From NCBI RefSeq assembly GCF_947507565.1, contig NC_089176.1:3906001-3970000 (forward strand): a DNA stretch of 64,000 nt, given 5' to 3'. The DNA is from Oscarella lobularis (Eukaryota > Porifera > Homoscleromorpha > Homosclerophorida > Oscarellidae). The notes below the pieces were generated by a model. The model was given only the letters and a program-made list of their open reading frames with translations. It was not told the DNA's origin and ran no database searches. The position numbers were made by a program, and so were the translations under genes. This document shows, piece after piece, positions 1 through 9,200 of the stretch (its first letter is position 1; every line of letters starts with the position of its first letter).

Positions 1-910
1 CAGCTCCATGGGCGGGATACACCTATGCAAATTAAATAATTAATTAATTTATTCGTTTAGGATGATGCAACTGCTGCAGACTTTGGTGTCATCAGGCAAC
101 GTCTTCAGCTTGTTGTTCAAAGAGTCGAACATGAGCCCAGCCATTTCTTCAGCTGTGTATCCAACCGAGCCAACTAGATCTGGTCTTCCACACGAGCCAA
201 TAAACAGAGTATCACCGGTAAAAGCCTAACGAAAAAAATCAATTATTTAATTTCATTGCTACACGTGGGAAATGGAAATAGTCTCACAGCCTTTGCTTTA
301 TTTTCATCTTCTTTATTAATCAATATCCACGTGACTGACTCCGGTGTGTGACCTGGGGTGTGCACCGCGCGAATGCTGAATTTCTCGGACAGATGTATGA
401 TTTCGTTGTCTTTTGTTTCGTAGGGTTGGAATTGGCATCGTTCGGCGGCGCCTGCTCCCATGTAGACCCCCACGCTGGCGCGATCTTGAAGCTCCTTGTG
501 ACCGGACACGAAATCGGCGTGAACGTGCGTCAAAAAGATTCCTTTCAACGTCAATTCATTAGCATTCAATTCCTAAAAAAAGTAGAATCACGTGGAGAAA
601 AAATTTCATGGGGAACGCAGTCAATTTGATCGAGCATTTGCTCCCACAAAACTCGATCGCGTCTTTGTGGTCTTTTACTTGCAAGTAGGCGTCAACGTCT
701 CGTCGCGGATCGACGAGAATGGCGTTTCCGTCGTGGCTGATCATGTAGGAGGCTTGCGCGAGGCATTCGAGGTAGTAGATTCGCACCGAAGCGCCGTCGA
801 TGTCGTGGACTTCTTTTAGACCGCTCTGCAAGACGGCAATGGAATGTGGCGCGTTTGCACGTGAATGCACCTACGGGTAGGATCACGACTTCGTCGTCTT
901 CGTTGCGCAT
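1..910 (-). CDS. Persulfide dioxygenase-like metallo-beta-lactamase fold hydrolase (3' end beyond window)
   Basis: Five exons can be read on the minus strand: 910-875, 825-679, 572-288, 225-82 and 22-1, all joined in phase 0 with GT-AG introns of about 50-105 bp, giving 211 residues before the window edge. The protein shows the mono-iron MBL signature of the ETHE1/persulfide dioxygenase family: LVDPRRDVDAYLQ, then THVHADFVSGHKEL, VHTPGHTPES and FTGDTLFIG, so the expected iron ligands (His, His, Asp) are present. HVHADF with Phe after Asp is typical of the MBL enzymes that are often fused to rhodanese domains; such a domain, if present, lies left of base 1. The family oxidises glutathione persulfide in sulfide catabolism, usually in mitochondria. 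The ATG at 910 gives a short 12-residue first exon (MRNEDDEVVILP) without an obvious mitochondrial presequence, so an upstream start is possible. The family call is firm; substrate is inferred. Confidence 0.85.
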
Positions 911-1066
911 TCTTGTCTCGTCGCGTTCGAGTGATGCAGCTAAGGGCAGGTTGAGCCAGTTACTGTCTGTGACGCCCGGGCGGGACTGTGACGTGGTCGC
1001 GTCCCCTCACGGCCCACCGCACACCCCCAAGACCACGCCCTCAAGTTCAATAAAGAACGAAACCAT

Positions 1067-1072
1067 TTTATT
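1067..1072 (-). terminator. Polyadenylation signal of the CARD coiled-coil gene
   Basis: The minus strand reads AATAAA here, about 35 bases beyond the predicted stop of the CARD coiled-coil gene. A plus-strand AATAAA also lies at about 1049-1054 but no plus-strand gene ends here. Confidence 0.5.
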
Positions 1073-1105
1073 AATTTACATCAGATGTATGTAAAAGCCA
1101 TGCTC

Positions 1106-2692
1106 TTAGTGTGTCGAACTAGTTGGAGTTTCCTGTACGGGGGCGCATTCTGAATGTAGGCTTTGCTGTATCGCACAAAATCACTAATATGCATTAAATT
1201 GAAAGAAAAAAATTCTACCTCAAGCCAAGTAATCCTGTGGTTTTTCTAAAACAACTAATGATTAAAAAATAGAAAGCTTGCTGACAATATACCTCATCCA
1301 GGTCAACCTTTACTTGTCTGTACCAGCAGTTCCATTCGTGATCCGTTTTCTAAAATTGCGGACAATTATAACTATCTCTTGAGGCGACAAATTCTAATTT
1401 TACTTCATAATCTTTGATCTGAACAAAATACGGTAAATGTGTTGAAAAACTAAAACTGTATAGAGCCTTGCCTTTTGTTCAAGCTCCTCGTTTCTATTTT
1501 TCAATTCTCTAATCTCGCTTTTGAACTCCTTTCTCTCCTCCATTTTATCTTTTAAATCCTAAAGTAGAGGCAGAATGAGCGCGCAGTGAAGTAGACCAGA
1601 GTAAAAAACAAACAGCAGCTAGGGTATTAACAGTTTCTGAACAAGCTTTTAAATCTTTTCGCGTTTCTTCGAGTTTCTCCTTCGTTTCGTCAAGTTCCTT
1701 CTGCAACGACTCCACTTTCTAAGCAAAACATACAAACTGAGAAGTTGCACCAACACGTTTACCTGATCTTTCTCAGAAATCTGTCGTCTCAGAGCTGATA
1801 AATTAAAGTCGCCCTAAATTCACATGCAAGTGAACGAAGTGAACGTAGACAGTGTAGGCGAAAAATCACTAACGGCGTCTGCAAATTCTGGGGGGTCCAG
1901 TTCTGGAAAGAAAAAAAATGAAAGCATGATAAAAGCGTCGTCTTTTTCAAATGGTACCAAATGTGCTAGAATGAGCAGTAGAATCCAAGTGACCTAATGA
2001 AAAACCCCTGCTAGATAAACTTCTAAATGCTATCCTATACATGTATACTTGTTCCTGATCCATCGTTCTTTTCTTGATGAAAGTCTGATCTTCTAAATTG
2101 CCCTTTGTCCGCTGATCGCCGCTTCGGACCGTAGCCGTAGCCACCGTCAGATTTCCATCCACGACTCACTGTTCCAGCCGGGTGGTAGGCTTTATGGGGG
2201 TCAGTAAAAGCGGCCGTCGATTGAGAATGGAGCATTCGATGGTGAGCTAAATCACCGGGCGATAATAATGAGAAAGCGAGGTGTAAAAAACTTACGGGGA
2301 CTCTGCCCTAGTTTGTCTTCTCTCTGCTTCCAATCAGACTCATCAGAGTGGCTTCGTTCCCGGCCCATCAGTTGTTGCACTATCCAAACCCGCTTGATCT
2401 CGTACAGCGAGTGGCAGAGCAAGTTGAACGTCTCCTCTTTGGGGCCTTTGAAACGCAAGATTCTCACGAGAGCGTCGACTTTCGTCGAGTTCGTTGGCGC
2501 GGCCATATTCGTTGCCAAACCGGTGTTCGATTCGACGTTGTCCTTATCGGTTTGAGTGAGCAGCGATGCGCCGCTCTGCAAGCGTTTTCCCATCAGGCTA
2601 TGGAGCAATTGGTCGTCTACGCACAGGTTGTGTTGGAGAAACTCTCGATTCGTGTCAACGCGAGTTTGCCAAGGGTCTGGAGGCTGTGACAT
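1106..2692 (-). CDS. CARD plus coiled-coil adaptor protein
   Basis: The first coding exon starts at the ATG at 2692 (MSQPPDPWQTRVDTNREFL) and carries a CARD-like death fold: NREFLQHNLCVDDQLLHSLM, a middle helix with KVDALVRILRFKGPKEETF, and the closing helix FNLLCHSLYEIKRVWIVQQL. CARD domains self-associate to build signalling platforms. After a variable linker, small exons encode charged heptad-rich helices such as KVESLQKELDETKEKLEETR and DLKDKMEERKEF. The last exons read KTDHEWNCWYRQVKVDLDE (1349-1293) and QSLHSECAPVQETPTSSTH then stop (1165-1106), joined in phase 0. One intron, after NRNEELEQK near 1470, starts with GC (AAG|GCAAGG). The exon chain between about 1910 and 2240 is uncertain. 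CARD plus coiled coil resembles the CARD9/BCL10 class of adaptors in layout only; I do not claim orthology. Confidence 0.7.
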
Positions 2693-3714
2693 GGGCGGAA
2701 GTCACGCCGGTCCGCCAGCCTGGCCGGTGACGACTTTCTCGGTACGCACAGTGATCGGCACTGGCTCCGTACGGTACAGTACGATGAAGGAAGCAAAAGG
2801 GAAAACCGCAGGGAAGCAGCAAAGTAACGTGCGTTATTTTTCATTTTTTATTTCACCCGCTCATGCAAAAACAGCGTCAAAATAATTCATGCAGCCTAAA
2901 AAATAAAATCCATCCACTTCCCACTAAAAGATGAGGATCCTTGCCGCCGTCCTTTCATTCGATCGAGCTCAAGTTTCCACCTAAAAAATACGATTAGCTA
3001 CTGTCAAATAATCTCTGTACGTACCTTTTTCGATTGCGTCCATATTCGCGTTACCCAGGCTACACCACGGGGAGGTTTGGACGCTTTCGTAGCCCAAGGC
3101 AGCCACCGCAAGCGATGACCACCCGTTCCAAAAATTTAGGGCGAGTTGCGGGTCCTCGGCCACTCCATGCAGTACCCGCCTGGATGAGAGTCGGCCCCTG
3201 TACCGAAGTCCCCCGGCGCGCTGGTACCAAAGCCTTCGCTATGTCTTCCTGGGAAGAAACGGGCCTTGTGGAAGTGGAGAACGGCCGACCTTGTAGAGTC
3301 GACAGGGAAGGCAGTGCAATGCCCAAGTCGAGGTTTCCTGGGCCAGGTCATCCTCCGTCTAATCGTGCCAATGGTGAGATAAGTGCCGGCAACCAGACCG
3401 CTTGCGACACCCCCTCCAAGTCGTGCCCGCTCGAGCCTAGCGCGGGCCGTACTTGTTTGGCAAGCAATAAGACATTGGCGACCATTCCGCCCAGTGCGCG
3501 TACCGAGGCCGAAGCCCCCCATCGCCCTGCCTACGGGCTCCGGCACGGATTAATTAATCCGTGGGCCACGCTGAAACAACTACCCGAGACTTGCCTTATG
3601 TCTTCCCCCTTGTCGGTCCGATCAAGAACGAGACGTAGCGAACCACGACGCATTCACCCTCAGCCGCAACTGAAGGGAAATCGGTGTGCGTTTCCCTTTT
3701 GAACAGCGTAGCCC
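2693..3714. other. GC-rich block with long ORFs on both strands, not assigned
   Basis: Between about 3040 and 3700 the sequence is much more GC-rich than its surroundings and is open over more than 130 codons on both strands (a 222-codon frame on plus from 3034, and frames of 88 and 136 codons on minus). None of the translations shows a family I recognise. On minus, GVAEDPQLALNFWNGWSSL (around 3160-3100) runs towards a GTACGT donor at about 3020, which would fit a minus-strand gene driven from the promoter at 3715-3790. I cannot choose a strand. The rest (2693-3030) is AT-rich and I see nothing in it. Confidence 0.3.
3544..3563. repeat. 20-bp perfect palindrome
   Basis: CACGGATTAATTAATCCGTG is its own reverse complement over all 20 bases. 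It lies at the edge of the GC-rich block, and its AT core contrasts with its GC-rich flanks. It could be a dimeric homeodomain-type binding site, since TAAT occurs on both strands, but no factor is identified. Confidence 0.6.
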
Positions 3715-3795
3715 CGCCCAGCGCGCTCATTGGTTCGTTGTGATCACGTGGGGCTAATTTAGCACTCTGATTGGCTCCCACCCAAAAGGCGCGAG
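3715..3795. promoter_or_regulatory. Probable CCAAT/E-box promoter, possibly bidirectional
   Basis: Two inverted CCAAT boxes (ATTGG at 3729 and 3770) flank a CACGTG E-box at 3745-3750 and no TATA box is seen. The plus-strand start at 3848 sits in AAGATGGCGG, a YY1-like start context. The arrangement would suit transcription in both directions, to the plus-strand ORF at 3848 and to an unassigned minus-strand unit in the GC-rich block. Confidence 0.4.
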
Positions 3796-3847
3796 TTCAA
3801 AAACCTGTTTGAAAACCGGTTTGGAAGACGAAGGCGACAACTGCAAG

Positions 3848-4190
3848 ATGGCGGAGAAGAACCTCATGGTCTACGCGAAGCTCGAAAAGCAAGAGAACGA
3901 CTCCGACGAGTGAGGAAGAGAAGGAGAACAACGTGAAATCGAACGCGCGGCGAAGAATTGGTAGCGCACGTCGATTAAAGATGTCCGACATCGCCACGCG
4001 AAGAAATACGAAGAAAGGAAGAAGAAAGAGGAGCCTAGCCGACGAAAAAGCGTTGCAACGTGCCTCTTCTCGCCGAGATTTGCTCTTCGAGGCAGATCAA
4101 GACCGAAGAAATTGGCTTAGAACTGCGCGATCACAGTCTGGTTGTTCTAACGTTCTTTTATATGCTCCAGGTAAGCTAACAAAAGAATAG
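3848..4190 (+). CDS. Small charged hypothetical protein, structure uncertain
   Basis: An ATG at 3848 in a good context opens MAEKNLMVYAKLEKQENDSDE and then meets a stop at 3911. Just downstream another frame is open to 4190 and encodes a strongly basic product with KSNARRRIGSARRLK, MSDIATRRNTKKGRRKR and a tail ending APGKLTKE. The two pieces could be joined by a very short intron (GTGAGG at 3910 to an AG near 3956), or by a sequence error, or the downstream part could be translated alone from the ATG at 3981. I recognise no domain. The basic runs suggest nucleic-acid binding or a nuclear signal, which is inference only. Confidence 0.35.
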
Positions 4191-4283
4191 GATCTAGGAT
4201 GTTTATTGTTTGTATCGTAGGAGAGCATAAAGGCAGAAATCTGAGCACAGATTGGTCACTTCCTGTTCTTCCTCACTCCTTGA

Positions 4284-4703
4284 ATGATGAAGCTCGTCGT
4301 CGTATTGCTATTTTCTGTTTGCGGAGTTGCTTTGGCTGCGTCTTTTCAAACTCCAAAAGAACGTTCCCGAAGTAAATCTCTGTTATTCGTCGACTGATTC
4401 GTGCGATGTCACATTATCTATTTTTACAGGAACTACGTTTCCAGTTGCAATGTGCAGAGTTCATTCGGTTAGGAGACGAAGTTCGGAAGATGCTTATGCA
4501 GCCTTGCCTAGAAGGTTTTTTGTTTGCTAAATACTAAAATCTGGACTACTTGTGCGTTTCTATTTAGCGAAAGAGCTGACTTGTGTGACGTTTGCGGAGG
4601 AGGAATTCAGTCTTGTTCCAGTTGCAAGGCCTGTATCTCTAAGCAGATTCCGCTTGGCAATCCAGCCCCCAAACCGTGGTGGCCGTGTTGCGTCATTCTA
4701 TAG
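4284..4703 (+). CDS. Secreted cysteine-rich peptide precursor, tandem copy 1
   Basis: Three exons. Exon 1 encodes a signal peptide (MMKLVVVLLFSVCGVALA) and a short acidic/basic segment ending TPKERSR. Exon 2 reads TTFPVAMCRVHSVRRRSSED followed by AYAALPR. Exon 3 reads ERADLCDVCGGGIQSC, then SSCKACISKQIPLGNP and ends PCCVIL before TAG. The cysteine spacing C-x2-C-x6-C-x2-C-x2-C is shared by the two following genes. Arg-rich stretches (VRRR, PRS/ER) look like proprotein convertase sites, so a mature peptide may begin near ERAD. The start could equally be the second ATG at 4287, which matches the paralogues. It resembles host-defence or signalling peptides in plan, but I recognise no named family. 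Confidence 0.75.
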
Positions 4704-4814
4704 CTCTTGATGCCTCTGTTGCACTGAGAAAACTCTGTACCACTGAAATTTATCACATTATTTGTATTTTGTTTGTGTAGTTAATAAACGTTCCCCAGAC
4801 CTTGCTTTTCCTTG

Positions 4815-4880
4815 TTAGCTTACGTAAAGGATATGAGAGGACGTTGGAACAACTAGACTGCCGATACGAGAGCATAAAGT
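4815..4880 (+). promoter_or_regulatory. Repeated upstream block of the peptide genes, copy before gene 2
   Basis: The stretch from GTTAGCTTACGTAAAGG to GAGAGCATAAA is nearly identical to that before gene 3 (5491-5555). It ends in a TATA-like ATAAA 70-85 bases before the start codon, and gene 1 has a related AGAGCATAAAGGCAGAAA at about 4222. The conservation of non-coding sequence suggests a shared promoter and co-expression. Confidence 0.55.
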
Positions 4881-4947
4881 GAGTACAGATTTGTTATTGA
4901 CTATTTTCCACTCTGCAGTGACATCGACGAGACTGGTTGCCGGACTG

Positions 4948-5383
4948 ATGAAGCTCACCGTATTGCTGTTGCTTGCTTGTGGAGTCACTTTTACTTTGAC
5001 GGCTTCTTTTCAAACTCCCAAGGAACATTATCGAAATCGCAGAAGTATGCTGCTAACGTCCATGTGTTGTACTATTTTATCGCGATAGGAACTACGTTTC
5101 CAATTGCAATGTGCAGAGTTCATTTGGGTAAGAGGCGAAGTCCGGAGGATAATACTTCTGCAGCTTTGCCTAGAAGGTTCTTTCTTGGCTAAATACTAAA
5201 AACTAGACTACTTGTGCGTTTTCATTTAGCGAAAGAGCGGACGTGTGTGAATTTTGTGGAAGAGCGTTTGATTCGTGTTCCCGTTGCAGGTCCTGTACTA
5301 ATGAAAGGGGCGACGGGGGTGGTACCACCGGTACCGGTGGTACCAGCAAAAGTGTTAGCGCCCCGTGTTGCGTCATTCTATAG
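4948..5383 (+). CDS. Secreted cysteine-rich peptide precursor, tandem copy 2
   Basis: Paralogue of the gene at 4284 with the same three-exon plan and splice positions. The signal peptide is MKLTVLLLLACGVTFTLTA, followed by SFQTPKEHYRNRR; exon 2 reads TTFPIAMCRVHLGKRRSPED and ends SAALPR; exon 3 starts ERADVCEFCGRAFDSCSRC and ends APCCVIL before TAG. Unlike copy 1, its C-terminal exon contains a Gly/Thr-rich insert (GDGGGTTGTGGTSKS) encoded by repeated GGTACC units at about 5320-5347. The insert lies between the fifth cysteine and the final CC, so it probably forms a loop. About 245 bp separate the two genes. Role unknown; secretion and proteolytic maturation are inferred from the signal peptide and the KRR/PRS sites. 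Confidence 0.75.
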
Positions 5384-5490
5384 CTCTTGACGCCTCTGTT
5401 GCACTGAGAAAACTCGAATTTATCACATTATTTGTTTTGTTTGTTTGTGTAGTTAGACAATAAACATCCACCAGACCCTGCTTTTCCTCG

Positions 5491-5570
5491 TTAGCTTACG
5501 TGAAGGATATGAGAGAACGTTGGAACAACTGGACTGCTGATACGAAAGCATATAAAGGCAGAATGTGAGT
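5491..5570 (+). promoter_or_regulatory. Repeated upstream block of the peptide genes, copy before gene 3
   Basis: Second copy of the block at 4815-4880. Here the TATA element is canonical: AAAGCATATAAAGGCAGAA, about 80 bases before the ATG at 5638. Confidence 0.55.
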
Positions 5571-5637
5571 ACGGATTTGTCATTGCCCGTTCTCCGCACT
5601 GCAGCGACGGTCGACAAGAGTGCTGGTTGCCGGAGGG

Positions 5638-6062
5638 ATGAAGCTCGCCGTATTGCTTTTAGTTGTTTGCGGAGTCACTTTGACGGCCTCGTTTCGAACC
5701 CCTGAAGAACATAACCGACATCGCAGAAGTATTAATTATTTTGTTGATACGATCTATCCACTGGTATCTATCGTGAATAGGAACTACGCTTCCCATTTCT
5801 ATGTGCAGAGTTCCTTCGGGTAAGAGGCGAAGTCTGGAACGTTCTAACAGTGTTTTTGCAGCCTTGCTCAGAAGGTTTCTTTTTCAGAGCTAATTATTTA
5901 TATAATTCATATGAAAACTACGTTTGATTTGCATTTAGAGAAAGAGCGGACGTGTGTGACGCTTGTGGAAGAGGGATTCGTCTGTGTTCCGCTTGCATGG
6001 CCTGTATCTGCGAATGTGCTAATCATGACGACTGTGTAATGTGTTGTTGCACAATACTATGA
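5638..6062 (+). CDS. Secreted cysteine-rich peptide precursor, tandem copy 3
   Basis: Third tandem paralogue. Exon 1 gives MKLAVLLLVVCGVTLTASF and RTPEEHNRHRR; exon 2 gives TTLPISMCRVPSGKRRSLE and ends NSVFAALLR; exon 3 gives ERADVCDACGRGIRLCSACM and continues with extra cysteines, CICECANHDDCVMCCCTIL, before TGA. It keeps the C-x2-C-x6-C-x2-C-x2-C core but has five more cysteines than copies 1 and 2 before the C-terminal tripeptide TIL. Thus the exon with the cysteine core diverges fastest in its tail while the signal peptide and promoter stay similar, as often seen in diversifying defence or venom-like peptide families. No such function is shown here. Confidence 0.75.
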
Positions 6063-6228
6063 AAATCTTAGGCTGTCTCTGCTGTAGTAAGCGAGGTTCT
6101 GTGTTAGTTGATTTGTTTTTGTTTCACAGTACGTACTGTACAATATGAACTAAATATCAAACAGTCATTTTTTTTCTACCGGCATAAGAATATACGGGAA
6201 CGTTCCTTGTGTATCTGTCCATCTGAGG

Positions 6229-9200
6229 ATGAACGAATCAACAGATTCCAATGGGCTTTCGTCCTCTGAAGCGCTTCGTAAACTTACGTTATGCCTTCAG
6301 GACGCAGTAGACGTTTCGAATCGGGCTTCAACGGGGTTCTTTTCAACGTACACACCCAATTCGCGATCTTTCGTCCACTGGATTTGTTCAATCGTATCGA
6401 TTGCGTGCATTATTCTTCTGTTTACTACGTATCCTGCAATCAGCCAAGAGGGAAGGTACGATAAAATCAATTTTAGACCACGTTTCTTCAGAAAAATCTC
6501 TTCCAAGGGCTGCTTTGATTATTTCCGAGGGAATGCTAGTACTAGTGCTATTCATTATAAATACGGCTATACTTAGTCGAGAAAGGTGGCTTCGGAGGCG
6601 AGAAATGGTTCAAAAACTGCAAAACATAGTGAATCGTTGCAAAGGTCTAAAAAAAATTGTAAATCAATTATTAATTTTTTAATCATTAGAAGTATAGATT
6701 GGTTGGAAAAATGTAAGTGTGGAGAGGTCGAAGTTCCCTCCTATTTGCCTATGCTGATGCCAGCGAGTTCTTCCCTGAGTGTCATACCAACGTTACGAGA
6801 CGGCCAATTGGTCAATCTTCCCGTTGTCTTACTCGTCGAAGATGACGTCATCGTCGTTCCAGCGAGAGTCAAAACTCCCGTACGGATATCAGGACAAAGT
6901 GGAACGTTTGAAAGAGGGGATTTGATTGACGAAGACGAAGATTTAGACGAAAATATAAAGGAAGTAGGCGTGGAACATTGCAACGTGAAATCGTGGAAAA
7001 GATTCAGAGTAGAAGAGAACGCAATTGAGGCAATACTAAGGTAAAAATCACGTGAGAAGAGACACTCATATTCACATAATTTATTAATCTTTTTTTGTAA
7101 TGATACCTATAATTATTTTTCAATTGATTATCATTACTATGAGTATAGAGTATTATTAAAATTTATTGTGTATTATAACTTATTTGTCTTTTTTCTTAGA
7201 GATGTTTTGAATGGATATAAGGATAAACCAGAGGGAATTCTTTCCACTGAGAAACACGTCTTCTTTCGCGAAGTTCTTTTGAAAAGACTCATTTGGATGT
7301 TACCTGTAAAAGGAGAAAGTTCATAAATAAAAAATAAAATTTTCTTTTTCTTTCTTATAGGGTGCTTCTTTGTTTATTAATCTTATTCGATATTTGGTTT
7401 GTCGCGACGACGTTTCCGATTGGCCGGAAATGTTTTATCTGCAACAGGTATTGGGGTATCGATTATATGAAGTATATCTTATTGAATTTCTTTTTAGATC
7501 TATGTTTTGCTTCCCGTTCTTCCTCTCGTTTTTCCTCTTCTTTGGACGCTCACTCGTCTCTTTGGAATTGCGTCGATTTTGGCGAAATTTCGCGAGGCCC
7601 AAAAGTCCGTTTCTTCGCTCCAATCGTCCATAGAATGGAGTCCGCCCACGCAGGACAACGCCGGCGAAGAAAGCCGTCAAGACACTAAATCAAAATGGAA
7701 AATATTTTGGGATTTGATTAGAGGAAATCCGGACAATCTTCCAAGAACGTCGAGCCTTTTAGAAAAACTCGGAAATTTATCAGTAAGGGAGAAAGAAAGA
7801 GAGATAGAATTTCTCCCATGATTTGTTTTCCTTCTAAGGTTCTATGCTGTGCTGATAAGGCGGGAATATTGAGCTCTCCTTCGCCCTATCCAAGCAAAAC
7901 GTTCTTTTTTCGAGACAGGGATAGGGATAACGCGGAGAGAAGCGATGATATTAGCGCGGAAGAAAAGGAAACGGACCCGGATCCGGATCCGTGCAGCTGG
8001 CAATCAAACAGCACCTTTGGGAAGGAGGATAATAAGCCAGAAGCTTGTCAAAACGAGTCAAGGGAAGATGAGGTTAATGAGAATAGGTGTACTATGAGAA
8101 AAGCAGCCCAGGGTTATGTCTTGGATGTCTCACTTGCATCTTATGTAAACATCCTTTATTATATTTTTATCTTTATATAAAATATTTTGGGTTTTAGAAA
8201 GACGAGATTTTGCAGTTTGATGATCAATTTTGGACCGACTATTTGACGTCATTGAAGCCACTGGTATAATAAAATATGACGTTTGGTTGTGACTTATTCA
8301 TTAATTAATTAAGGGACTTAACGTTTTGATGAATAATTCTTCCGCGTCTCAGTCTTCTTTTCTGTGGCGCGAGACCGTTCTCCGATCCATGTCTAGACTC
8401 CAATTAATGTTGAGAACACCTGAAGCACATCTTAGGTAATTAATTGATCTTTTAAATTATTGGCTTCAATAATTGATTCTTAAAGGAATCTTTTTCTTCT
8501 TGGTAAAGAGATTGGCTTTACGTCATCAGGTCTCGCGTCATTTACAAATAAATTCACCATAACAACGTTTACAGCCTGTGTACGATTTTTCGAAATTGAA
8601 ATCACTAAGTTTTTGCTAATACTTTTATAGCGTAATTTGAAAGAGGACGCCTTTTCATTGCCCGTCTATACGCCTCAGATGATGGTTGCCCAAGTGGCAA
8701 AGGAAGCGAATTCCGGCTCGCATCAATTGATGAGCCATGGACCGGCCGATTTATTGCTTTCTCACTGCAGCGACTATTGGGATGGCGCCGAGTTGAAAAA
8801 TCTCACCAAATCAGAAAGGCAGAAAATTCAATACTAGTAGAAATAATATTAATGATTATTTTCAGAAGAAAAGTTTTGGATTTTTATCGACGACTCAATC
8901 TGACGACGTATTGCGTGGCTTTCGCATATAGGCCAGTGGATGAGGAAAGAAATGCTATTATTCTATTCATATATATATAAGGGTTCTATATTCGTCAATT
9001 TTTAGACCATAGGAGATTTAGACAGGGATATCTATATTCACGTTTCAGCTGACTATTTGGAAAATGGTGCGAGGAATTTTTCGCTTTCTCCCGACGATAT
9101 GACGTCGTTCACGGACGTCCGGTTTCGTTCCGTTTCACCGACTCCCTATAATGAGTGAGTAAGAACATTTAAATAATTCTCAAATAAATTCGTTTTAGAG

